Assembly: GCA_964525965.1 (NCBI GenBank)
Contig: CAZGKA010000125.1
Location: 1 to 7,507 of the forward strand
Direction of reading: 5' to 3'
DNA length: 7,507 bases
DNA from: Methanodesulfokora sp964525965
GTDB taxonomy: Archaea > Korarchaeota > Korarchaeia > Korarchaeales > Korarchaeaceae
The notes under the pieces: model-generated
Told to the model about the DNA's origin: nothing
The model's database searches: none
The model's input: the letters and a program-made list of their open reading frames with translations, nothing else
Part shown: in pieces, positions 1 through 5,435 of the stretch
How the letters are laid out: each line of letters starts with the position of its first letter
Position numbering within the stretch: the stretch's first letter is position 1
Translations under genes and position numbers: made by a program

Positions 1-34
1 GCTTCATGTGAGGGTAATCCCAGTTCCAATCCAT
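1..34 (-). CDS. Possible 5' end of a leftward gene (truncated by window edge)
   Basis: On the minus strand an ATG at 34 opens a frame reading MDWNWDYPHMK to the window edge, with codons ending mostly in G or C as in the real genes here. Only 11 residues are visible, so no function can be given. A TATA-like box at 46-53 lies about 15 bases upstream of this ATG, closer than the usual 26-28, so the true start might be the second ATG at 7. A competing minus-strand reading begins with TTG at 86 behind a GGAGGGG ribosome-binding match and reads MGIITVSLLSAFIRALPDG, a short hydrophobic helix; its AT-rich third codon positions count against it. That some leftward gene starts here is plausible but unproven. 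Confidence 0.25.
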   Translation of the reverse strand, partial: MDWNWDYPHMK

Positions 35-45
35 CGGGCAGGGCT

Positions 46-53
46 CTTATAAA
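46..53. promoter_or_regulatory. Palindromic TATA-like box CTTATAAA, possibly bidirectional
   Basis: CTTATAAA reads as TTTATAAG on the other strand, so it is a good archaeal TATA match both ways. Rightward, its centre is about 29 bases before the ATG at 79, close to leaderless spacing. Leftward, it would start transcription near base 23. It is the clearest TATA-like element before the gene at 270. No transcript evidence is available. Confidence 0.4.
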
Positions 54-78
54 TGCTGAAAGCAGTGAAACCGTGATA

Positions 79-258
79 ATGCCCAACAGATCTCCCCTCC
101 GAAAACATAACTCTGAGCTCAGATCTGCCGACGGGGAGATCCGGAGGAACTCCTCAGAGGGAAGTTTAGAGAGCTCAACATCGGGAGCCCTTCGTTCCAA
201 GAACTACAGAGCGGTCAGAGACTTCTCCAGAGCCGAGGGTTCTAGTTCTATCTTCTAA
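79..258 (+). CDS. Doubtful 59-aa Ser/Arg-rich ORF upstream of the transporter gene
   Basis: This ORF starts at ATG 79 (an in-frame GTG lies at 73) and stops 11 bases before the gene at 270. The product is about one quarter serine, highly charged, has no hydrophobic core or recognisable motif, and would be disordered. In favour are the TATA-like box at 46-53 at nearly leaderless distance and the short gap to the next gene. Against it, the composition resembles what random reading of non-coding or antisense DNA gives. If not coding, bases 54-269 are a long upstream or leader region in which nothing else was recognised. Confidence 0.25.
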   Translation: MPNRSPLRKHNSELRSADGEIRRNSSEGSLESSTSGALRSKNYRAVRDFSRAEGSSSIF

Positions 259-269
259 CAGGACGAACA

Positions 270-1643
270 ATGGAGTCACCTCGAGGACCATCCCTCCTAG
301 CGAGCCGCATAACAGGGGCTATAGGAGCTAGGGAGTTCTCAGACTGGAAGCACACGAGGATCATACTGATAGCAGAGGCCTTCTTCGGTGGATTCTACGT
401 CACAGTGACAAGGAGCCTCTTCATAGTCATGCTCAGCTACAACAACTTCACGCTCAGCGAGATATCCACTATAGTACTTTTCTCGGCCATGACAGGGGTT
501 TCTCTATCCTACGCCCTCTACAACAGGCCGAACCTAATTTCAGGAAGGATGAAGCCTAAACTCCTCGGACTTCATTTCGCCGAGAGGATCTTCTGGATGA
601 GCCTTCCCCTCATGATCTGGAACTGGAGATTGACCTCCTTGGCCTATGCAGCTGCTGTTTGTGTCGCTGTAGTGGTCGGAACCCTTCTTAACTCAACGAT
701 AATGGCGATCCTCGACAAAAACAGGGCTAAGTACATATTCTCCAGGAGGAGCGCCATGAGCTCGGCTGCAGCTCTCTTGGCAGGCATCTTCATGTCCGCA
801 GTTCTGGCAGTTTTCCCTTCGATGAACGGATATTACATGGCCTACCTGAGCGCTGGTTTCATAGGCCTAACCTCCACAGCCCTGCTGATCTTCCTGAAGA
901 TCCCCAGAGTTCAAATTCCCAAGGAGCCGAGGCTGAAGCTGGACACAGAGGCCGAGACCACAACGACCTTCCTCTTCCTCTCGATAATGTTCGTCGGAGG
1001 AGGACTCATAGGAATAGCCTGGATACCTTACCTCAAGTACTTGGGAGCTCCCAGCTACTTAGCAGCCCTGCTCAGCTTCTTCGGATCCTTGGGAGGGATC
1101 CTGGGCTCATATCTCCTGACGACCTACGGCAGGCACAGGATGGCCGTGGTGATGAACACAGCGGTCACCTTCCTAGTTCCCTTCATCGTCGTACCTCAGT
1201 TTCACCTGGCTCTCTCCTTCCTCATGTCCGCTTCATTTGTGGGAGCGAACCTTATGGCCCTGTCAATATATTCCAGTTACGTCAAGGAGCTTGGAGCGTC
1301 TAGGGCCAGCGTCATGATCTCAGCAGCTACCCTCGTCGGCACGGCCGTGGCCTCCCTCATGGGCATGCTCCTAAAATCCCCTTTCCTTCTTCTAATTCTG
1401 GCCGGAATGTTCAAGGCTGTGGCGGCTTTGTTGGTGATAACAGCGATCCCTGAGACTACCCTCCTGCCGAAACCTGTGGCTCTAGGCTACGCTCGACTGA
1501 TAAGGTCCGTCAGCGTCTTCAGCTACACCCTGATGACGGAGACCTCAAAGCAGGCGATAATGCTGCTGATAAGGGTGGTGGCGATGGCCCTCATGGTGAT
1601 GCTGGTGTATCTTATATACAAGTTGGCGTTTCTTCTATGCTGA
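270..1643 (+). CDS. MFS-like multi-pass membrane transporter with extra C-terminal helix
   Basis: The 457-aa product is a polytopic membrane protein with about 12 hydrophobic helices (roughly residues 29-55, 64-84, 103-118, 121-145, 162-182, 190-210, 233-253, 262-284, 291-309, 312-334, 348-367, 372-392). A hydrophilic loop at 210-232 splits it into two halves, as in the major facilitator superfamily. The loop GSYLLTTYGRHR (279-290) resembles the MFS motif-A position of the second half; the matching loop in the first half is degenerate. After helix 12 there is an unusual tail of about 65 residues with one more helix (430-456). Substrate and direction of transport cannot be inferred. ATG 270 is the only start codon after the in-frame stop at 243, with only a weak GGA upstream. 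The stop codon shares one base with the next gene's start (TGATG). An MFS-type fold is likely; the exact family is not recognised. Confidence 0.75.
   Translation: MESPRGPSLLASRITGAIGAREFSDWKHTRIILIAEAFFGGFYVTVTRSLFIVMLSYNNFTLSEISTIVLFSAMTGVSLSYALYNRPNLISGRMKPKLLGLHFAERIFWMSLPLMIWNWRLTSLAYAAAVCVAVVVGTLLNSTIMAILDKNRAKYIFSRRSAMSSAAALLAGIFMSAVLAVFPSMNGYYMAYLSAGFIGLTSTALLIFLKIPRVQIPKEPRLKLDTEAETTTTFLFLSIMFVGGGLIGIAWIPYLKYLGAPSYLAALLSFFGSLGGILGSYLLTTYGRHRMAVVMNTAVTFLVPFIVVPQFHLALSFLMSASFVGANLMALSIYSSYVKELGASRASVMISAATLVGTAVASLMGMLLKSPFLLLILAGMFKAVAALLVITAIPETTLLPKPVALGYARLIRSVSVFSYTLMTETSKQAIMLLIRVVAMALMVMLVYLIYKLAFLLC
1611..1618 (+). promoter_or_regulatory. TATA box CTTATATA inside the end of the transporter gene
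   Basis: CTTATATA is centred about 28 bases before ATG 1643, the spacing expected for a leaderless archaeal transcript. It lies within the codons for the last transporter helix. It supports ATG 1643 rather than ATG 1637 as the start of the next gene, and suggests that this gene can be transcribed on its own. Confidence 0.5.
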
Positions 1644-2275
1644 TGGACATAGCTAGGGCCTTTGAGCTTGTCCTCGCCGACATGATAAGCCTCTTTCCCA
1701 AGGTGGCAATATCGATAATGCTCTTCGTACTCTTCATGGCGCTTGTGAAGGTGATGAACTCCGCCATCCGCTGGCTCCTCAAGGTGGCGGAGATTGAGGA
1801 GCTCCTGAAGAGATATCAGGCGTCATCCCTCTATCCTCTGATAAAGAGGGCGTTCATAGTTCTGGTCGACCTGGGCCTCCTCTTCCTTCTCTCGGCAATC
1901 CTTCTGAACATCTTCATACCCTCCTCAAACCCGAACTACCATCTGTACGCCTCCTATCTCTCCAAGGTGATGAGCGTCACCTTCCTGATAACTGTCTTCA
2001 TATTCGGGATAAGCTCCGTCACAACCTTGGTGAAGATGGAGAACAAGGCGAAAGGCCTCGTTCTGATGGTCTCGCTTCTCCTCGTGCTTGCGGTGATAAT
2101 AGACCTCACCACTTTGAGCGATGAGGTCAAGGCAGGTCTCGTCTCGGGGATATCCCTAGGCGTCGGCATAACTATAGGTGTTTTCTCCGTCTGGTTCTTC
2201 TTCAAGGACAGCATAGAAGCCCTGTGCAAGAGATATCAGGCAGGTGGCGGGAATGCCCCATCTTCAGGGGGGTGA
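1643..2275 (+). CDS. Five-helix membrane protein with duplicated KRYQA motif (unknown function)
   Basis: The 210-aa product has about five hydrophobic segments (residues 19-45, 68-92, 107-131, 138-155 and 164-187). The last is glycine-rich (GISLGVGITIGVFSVWFFF) and superficially recalls the pore-lining helix of MscS-type mechanosensitive channels, but the soluble beta domain of MscS is absent, so a channel role is only a guess. A motif occurs twice, 140 residues apart: IEELLKRYQA after helix 1 and IEALCKRYQA after helix 5, each preceded by a Trp-containing helix end. The C-terminus is a flexible GGGNAPSSGG tail. ATG 1643 overlaps the previous stop by one base and sits about 28 bases after a TATA box; an alternative ATG lies at 1637. 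It is the middle gene of three membrane-protein genes, which suggests a shared role. Confidence 0.7.
   Translation: MDIARAFELVLADMISLFPKVAISIMLFVLFMALVKVMNSAIRWLLKVAEIEELLKRYQASSLYPLIKRAFIVLVDLGLLFLLSAILLNIFIPSSNPNYHLYASYLSKVMSVTFLITVFIFGISSVTTLVKMENKAKGLVLMVSLLLVLAVIIDLTTLSDEVKAGLVSGISLGVGITIGVFSVWFFFKDSIEALCKRYQAGGGNAPSSGG
1808..1821 (+). repeat. Copy 1 of 14-bp in-frame repeat encoding KRYQA
   Basis: AAGAGATATCAGGC is repeated exactly at 2228-2241, 420 bases (140 codons) downstream in the same reading frame. It is the most conserved DNA stretch of an internal protein duplication. Confidence 0.6.
2228..2241 (+). repeat. Copy 2 of 14-bp in-frame repeat encoding KRYQA
   Basis: This is an exact copy of the 14 bases at 1808-1821 and encodes the second KRYQA, just before the glycine-rich tail. 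Confidence 0.6.
2271..2275 (+). promoter_or_regulatory. Shine-Dalgarno-like GGTGA pointing to a non-standard start at ATA 2282
   Basis: GGTGA ends in the stop codon of the upstream gene and matches the anti-Shine-Dalgarno end of archaeal 16S rRNA. It lies 6 bases before an in-frame ATA at 2282 but 39 bases before GTG 2315, the first ordinary start of the protease gene. This arrangement fits translational coupling with initiation near 2282. Confidence 0.4.
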
Positions 2276-2314
2276 GGATCAATATCCCAAGAACAGAAGG
2301 CGGTCCTCATAGGC

Positions 2315-2959
2315 GTGGTTCTCACGGTGATAGTAGCCCTCGAGAGCACATCTCTCTGTCCTTGGGCACCATTTTACCTCATCTACGCGGCCCTAGCGAT
2401 AGCGGTACCCCTGTACTTCAGGAACTTCTCCTTCAAGGGGGATCTCAGGAGAGGACTGAGGATCTTCGCGCTAATATTTATCCTCATGGAGGTGTATAAC
2501 TTTGTATATTCCATCTCCTACACCCAGCTTCTCGTGGATCTGAACCTACAGGAAAATCCGTTTTTCTCGCTAGACGCTGCCCTCAACGAGCTGCTCGTGT
2601 GGACGTCACACAGACTCTCAATTCCTCTTGGAAGCGCACTCGCAGTGTATGCCATCTACGTGATCATCTGGGCACCTATAGGGGAGGAGCTCTTCTACAG
2701 AGGGTACCTCTACTCGGCTCTGAGGAGGAGAGGATATTTAACGGCGGCACTGGTGTCCTCCCTCTTGTTCGGCGTGAGGCACATGACTCACTTCGTTGGG
2801 TTGCCCAGTTATCCCCTCGTAGCAGGGCTCTCCTGGGCCATCTTCGCCTTCGGCTTCGGGCTCATAGAGTGTTATCTTTACGAGAGGACCGAGTCCCTGC
2901 TGCTGTGCATGATCCTCCACCTAACAACAAATCTTCTCTCCATGATCCTCGGTATATGA
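2315..2959 (+). CDS. CPBP family intramembrane metalloprotease (CAAX/Abi type)
   Basis: The 214-aa multi-pass protein carries the CPBP (PF02517) signatures: EExxxR at E124-E125-R129 (in PIGEELFYRG), FxxxH at F152-H156 (FGVRH, with a further H159), and HxxxN at H202-N206 near the C-terminus. These are the catalytic and metal-binding positions of Rce1-like glutamate intramembrane proteases, and all are intact. Members trim prenylated CAAX proteins in eukaryotes; prokaryotic members are linked to bacteriocin self-immunity, peptide maturation and membrane-protein regulation. The substrate here is unknown. GTG 2315 is the first ordinary start but lacks a ribosome-binding site or TATA box and cuts into the first hydrophobic segment. 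The frame stays open back to the stop at 2273, and the extra codons (SQEQKAVLIG) read like a natural N-terminus, so the true start may be ATA 2282. It is the third gene of the membrane-protein run. Confidence 0.88.
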   Translation: MVLTVIVALESTSLCPWAPFYLIYAALAIAVPLYFRNFSFKGDLRRGLRIFALIFILMEVYNFVYSISYTQLLVDLNLQENPFFSLDAALNELLVWTSHRLSIPLGSALAVYAIYVIIWAPIGEELFYRGYLYSALRRRGYLTAALVSSLLFGVRHMTHFVGLPSYPLVAGLSWAIFAFGFGLIECYLYERTESLLLCMILHLTTNLLSMILGI

Positions 2960-3039
2960 CGGAACAGCATCAACTCTGTTGACTGAAAGACGAACAATGA
3001 GCAGATAAGTGGTCTAAAGGAACCCCGGAAGGATCCAAA

Positions 3040-3047
3040 GTTTAATG
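3040..3047 (+). promoter_or_regulatory. TATA box (GTTTAATG) for the isoaspartyl peptidase gene
   Basis: TTTAAT is preceded by an A-rich CCAAAG stretch like a BRE element. Its centre is about 27 bases before GTG 3071, the leaderless spacing, and only about 18 before ATG 3062. It sits in the 111-base gap between the protease and peptidase genes, consistent with a new transcription unit. Confidence 0.5.
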
Positions 3048-3070
3048 AGCTAGAACCGGCGATGAGCTAT

Positions 3071-4000
3071 GTGAAGCCGAGGATCGCGGTGCACGGTGGA
3101 GCGTGGTCAATTCCCGATGATCTGGTGAAACCTTATCTCGATGGAGTCAAGAGGGCAGCAGATCTCGGTCTAGAGGTTCTAAAGTCCGGTGGATCTGCTT
3201 TGGACGCCGTAGAACGGGCTGTATCGTGTCTAGAGGACGACCCAGCTTTCGATGCCGGGGTAGGTTCCTTCCTCAACGAAGAGGGTTTCGTGGAGCTCGA
3301 CGCCATAATAGTTGACGGGAAGACCCTGAAGTTCGGTTCTGTGGCCTCCGTGCGAAGGGTGAAGAACCCGGTCAGGCTGGCCCGTCTGGTGATGGAGAGG
3401 ACCGAGTTTCACATGTTCGTGTCCGCGGGCGCTGAGAGGCTGGCTGAGAAGTTCGGCCTCGGTCTAGTGGATCCCTCAGAGCTCATTGTGGAGAGGGAAT
3501 TGGAGAGATGGAAGAACCTTCAGAAGGAAGGGAAAAAACCCAGCTACATATTCTCCACAGTAGGAGCCGTCGCCATCGACTCTAACGGTGATCTAGCTGC
3601 AGCTACATCGACAGGAGGGCTTCCAAACAAGATGGTCGGCAGGGTGGGTGACTCCCCCCTGATAGGATGTGGGGCCTACGCTGATAACTCGATCGGCGCA
3701 GCAAGCGCCACCGGACATGGGGAGAGCACGATGAGGGTTCTGCTTTCCAAGCTCGCCGTTGATCTAATTCCCTTAGCGGGACATCCTAAAAGCGCTGCTG
3801 AAGTTGCCCTGAAGATCATGAAGGAGAGGACTGGAGGTCTGGGAGGTCTCATACTGATAGATAGTGCTGGGAGATTTGGCTACGCTCACACGACCAAGAG
3901 AATGGCTTTAGCATATTCCGATGGACAGAAGATCGTAGCTCTCGTTTCGGAAAGCCGACGGGCAAACTTAAAAGATCCAAACGATCAAGTTCCTCGATGA
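3071..4000 (+). CDS. Plant-type L-asparaginase / isoaspartyl aminopeptidase (Ntn hydrolase)
   Basis: The 309-aa product is a full-length member of the Asparaginase_2 (IaaA/EcAIII) family. Such enzymes cleave beta-aspartyl (isoAsp) dipeptides, which arise from protein damage, and often L-asparagine. Visible landmarks are the N-terminal RIAVHGGAWSIP, the GGSALDAVERAVSCLEDDP helix region, and GAGVGSFLN-like DAGVGSFLN. The autoprocessing site is STVGAVAID, where Thr164 would become the N-terminal nucleophile of the beta subunit; the family's usual Gly before it is Ser here. ATSTGG, GRVGDSP (substrate-binding Arg and Asp) and ATGHGE follow. GTG 3071 is chosen because it gives the family-typical start MKPRIAVHGGA and fits the TATA box; ATG 3062 would add three residues. 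The last dozen residues look non-conserved and hold the promoter of the next gene. The stop overlaps that gene by 4 bases (ATGA). Confidence 0.93.
   Translation: MKPRIAVHGGAWSIPDDLVKPYLDGVKRAADLGLEVLKSGGSALDAVERAVSCLEDDPAFDAGVGSFLNEEGFVELDAIIVDGKTLKFGSVASVRRVKNPVRLARLVMERTEFHMFVSAGAERLAEKFGLGLVDPSELIVERELERWKNLQKEGKKPSYIFSTVGAVAIDSNGDLAAATSTGGLPNKMVGRVGDSPLIGCGAYADNSIGAASATGHGESTMRVLLSKLAVDLIPLAGHPKSAAEVALKIMKERTGGLGGLILIDSAGRFGYAHTTKRMALAYSDGQKIVALVSESRRANLKDPNDQVPR
3967..3974 (+). promoter_or_regulatory. TATA box CTTAAAAG for the MoaD-like gene, inside the peptidase gene
   Basis: CTTAAAAG, preceded by a BRE-like GGCAAA, is centred 26.5 bases before ATG 3997, which is ideal spacing for a leaderless transcript. 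It lies in the last codons of the peptidase gene, so the carrier/E1 pair can probably be transcribed independently despite the ATGA overlap. Confidence 0.55.
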
Positions 4001-4272
4001 GGGTCACTCTGAAGCTCTTTGCCTTCCTGAGGGACGAATATGGAGCTAAGGAGGTTCAGCTGGAATGTGGCGAGACTCTGGAGAGCTTGGCCGAGGCGGC
4101 TTCCGAGGTTCTCGGCAAGGACTTCAGGAAGGAGATCTTCGATGATAGAGGAGAGGTGAGGAAGGACAGGATCATCCTGATCAACGGCAGGAACCTTAAG
4201 GACATAAAGGGAGAGATCCGGCTGAGAGACGGGGACGTTGTGGCTGTCTTCCCGCCTGCTGGTGGAGGATGA
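3997..4272 (+). CDS. moaD: MoaD/ThiS family sulfur-carrier protein (ubiquitin-like)
   Basis: The 91-aa product has the size and shape of a MoaD-type beta-grasp protein. It starts with the strand MRVTLKLFAFLRDEYG, has a helix ETLESLAEAASEVLG at 26-40, the segment IILINGRNLKDIKG (59-72), and ends DGDVVAVFPPAGGG. The FPPxxGG tail is the MoaD hallmark: the terminal Gly is adenylated by an E1-like enzyme and then thiocarboxylated to donate sulfur for molybdopterin synthesis. In archaea the same fold also serves as SAMP, which supplies sulfur for tRNA thiolation and is attached to proteins. The tail here has three glycines rather than two. The adjacent E1 gene strongly supports an activated carrier. 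No MoaE-like gene is in the window, so the pathway is not settled. Confidence 0.9.
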   Translation: MRVTLKLFAFLRDEYGAKEVQLECGETLESLAEAASEVLGKDFRKEIFDDRGEVRKDRIILINGRNLKDIKGEIRLRDGDVVAVFPPAGGG

Positions 4273-4279
4273 AAATACT

Positions 4280-4984
4280 ATGAGATACAGGAGGCAGCTC
4301 CCGACGATAGGCGAGAGAGGACAGAGGAGGCTGAGGGGCTCCACCGTGGCTGTGGTGGGAGTAGGAGGACTTGGGTGCGTCGCAGCCACCTACCTAACGG
4401 CGGCGGGCATCGGCAGGATCTTCATCATTGACAGAGACGTTGTTGAGGAGAGTAATCTGAACAGACAGTTTCTCTACGGAACGTCAGATATAGGTAAACC
4501 GAAGGCTGATGTGGCGGCTGAGAGGCTGAGGGAGCTTAACCCTGATGTTGACGTAATTGCTTCTCAAGTTGATGTAAACGGGAATAACATCATGGACTTA
4601 ATTGCGGAGGTAGATCTCGTGGTGGACGGACTCGATAACTGGAAATCTCGCTTTGCTCTGAACGATGCATGTGTGAGGATGGGGGTCCCGTACGTGCATG
4701 CAGGAGTGTCCGGGTTCAGAGGTCAGCTCACCGTGATTGCCCCGGGCAGGGGACCCTGTCTGAGGTGTATATTCAAAGAAGTCGAGGAGGAGAGATCCTC
4801 TCCAATATTGGGTCCTGTGGCCGGAGCTATTGGATCGCTCGAGGCTATGGAAGCGATAAAGCTCATCACGGAAACTGGAGAACCGCTTATCGGAAGGCTT
4901 CTCTTATTTGATGGCAGGAGCCTTGACTTTGAGATCATCAGGGTGGAGAGGGACCCTGAATGTCCCATCTGTTCCTCGATCTGA
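4280..4984 (+). CDS. E1-like adenylyltransferase (MoeB/ThiF/HesA family)
   Basis: The 234-aa product activates the C-terminal glycine of a MoaD/ThiS carrier with ATP in the cytoplasm. Landmarks are RYRRQLPTIG at the start, the nucleotide-binding GVGGLG at 27-32, IDRDVVEESNLNRQF with Asp53 and Arg62, GKPKAD at 72-77, DGLDN at 116-120, and a zinc site made of C160xxC163 and C228xxC231. The region ILGPVAGAIGSLEAMEAIK (176-194) is typical of MoeB. The crossover loop just before it (EEERSSP) contains no cysteine, whereas bacterial MoeB and ThiF carry one there. This suggests adenylation without a stable thioester, as expected of many archaeal homologues. ATG 4280 follows a GGAGG at 4264-4268; in-frame GTG 4262 would add six residues (MEDENT). 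The partner carrier gene ends 7 bases upstream. Confidence 0.92.
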   Translation: MRYRRQLPTIGERGQRRLRGSTVAVVGVGGLGCVAATYLTAAGIGRIFIIDRDVVEESNLNRQFLYGTSDIGKPKADVAAERLRELNPDVDVIASQVDVNGNNIMDLIAEVDLVVDGLDNWKSRFALNDACVRMGVPYVHAGVSGFRGQLTVIAPGRGPCLRCIFKEVEEERSSPILGPVAGAIGSLEAMEAIKLITETGEPLIGRLLLFDGRSLDFEIIRVERDPECPICSSI

Positions 4985-5013
4985 CCAGTCGTTGACCACC
5001 AGTTCACGGAGTT

Positions 5014-5021
5014 GTTATAAG
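5014..5021 (+). promoter_or_regulatory. TATA box GTTATAAG before the 5052 gene
   Basis: GTTATAAG is centred about 34 bases before ATG 5052, predicting transcription start near 5044 and a leader of about 8 bases. It lies in the 67-base gap after the E1 gene and probably drives the run of four rightward genes ending at 7226. Confidence 0.5.
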
Positions 5022-5051
5022 CTACATCCCGATGAGTGTCCTGGTGATCCC

Positions 5052-5435
5052 ATGGAAAGTGGGGAGGACGTCGAATTCGGATCCCATCGGGACTATGAGG
5101 ACGTCAAGGAGCTCAAAGAAGTTTTGAACGTGATCGCTCAGTTTCTCAGCGATATAAGAAAGCCCATATCGGAGCTCCTCAAGGAACTAATGGAGGCCTT
5201 TCGTGGGGATTCGTTCGGAAAAGACGTAGCTGACTTCTATAAAAACCTCGTGGACGGTGGTGTTCCTAGGGAAATGGCTGAAAAACTCACCGAGAAGTAT
5301 GTAGATAAGAGGCTAGCCCTGATGCCTTCTCTTTCCGGACTCATAAGGGAGCTATCGAGGAGGAAACTCACTCCAGAGGGAGAGGCTGCGTTTGAGGAGG
5401 AAGAGCCCTCTAGAGGAAAGGCTGGAGAGGATTGA
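5052..5435 (+). CDS. Charged, all-helical cytoplasmic protein of unknown function
   Basis: The 127-aa product has no membrane segment, cysteine or known catalytic motif. Residues 16-50 form an amphipathic helix with heptad-like hydrophobics (VKELKEVLNVIAQFL and following). Residues 62-100 contain LVDGGVPREMAEKLTEKY followed by LSGLIREL, a helix-turn-helix-like arrangement of unknown role. The C-terminus is acidic (FEEEEPSRGKAGED). The 64-100 segment resembles residues in the small protein encoded at about 5798-6076, so both may bind the same partner. ATG 5052 is the first Met after the TATA box and E1 stop; the same frame is open farther upstream into the E1 gene, but that part is antisense-like noise. 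The 3' end overlaps the next gene by 44 bases, suggesting coupled translation. Confidence 0.75.
   Translation: MESGEDVEFGSHRDYEDVKELKEVLNVIAQFLSDIRKPISELLKELMEAFRGDSFGKDVADFYKNLVDGGVPREMAEKLTEKYVDKRLALMPSLSGLIRELSRRKLTPEGEAAFEEEEPSRGKAGED

Noticed and set aside
1954..2229. Minus-strand ORF of 91 aa
   Set aside because: It is antisense to the five-helix protein gene, rich in Thr/Arg/Ser, with no start signal; a shadow frame.
2970..2982. Small hairpin TCAAC-tct-GTTGA after the protease gene
   Set aside because: The stem is only 5 bp with no T-run, too weak to call a terminator.
2599..2982. Plus-strand ORF of 127 aa overlapping the protease gene
   Set aside because: It is an alternative frame of the CPBP gene with Arg/Leu-rich shadow composition; the protease frame has all family motifs.
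2989..2999. GACGAACAATG occurs at 262-272 (start of the transporter gene) and again at 2989-2999
   Set aside because: The second copy opens only a three-codon frame, and several chance 11-base matches are expected in a window this size.
2981..3061. Possible C/D box small RNA in the 2960-3070 gap
   Set aside because: CTGA and ATGAGC fragments occur but no proper C box (RTGATGA) is paired with a D box.
3985..4389. Minus-strand ORF of 134 aa
   Set aside because: It is antisense to the confident MoaD and E1 genes and has low-complexity Pro/Ser/Leu composition.
4908..5051. Upstream extension of the 5052 ORF back into the E1 gene
   Set aside because: These 48 codons overlap the conserved zinc-site end of E1 and cross the TATA box; the charged protein-like sequence begins at ATG 5052.
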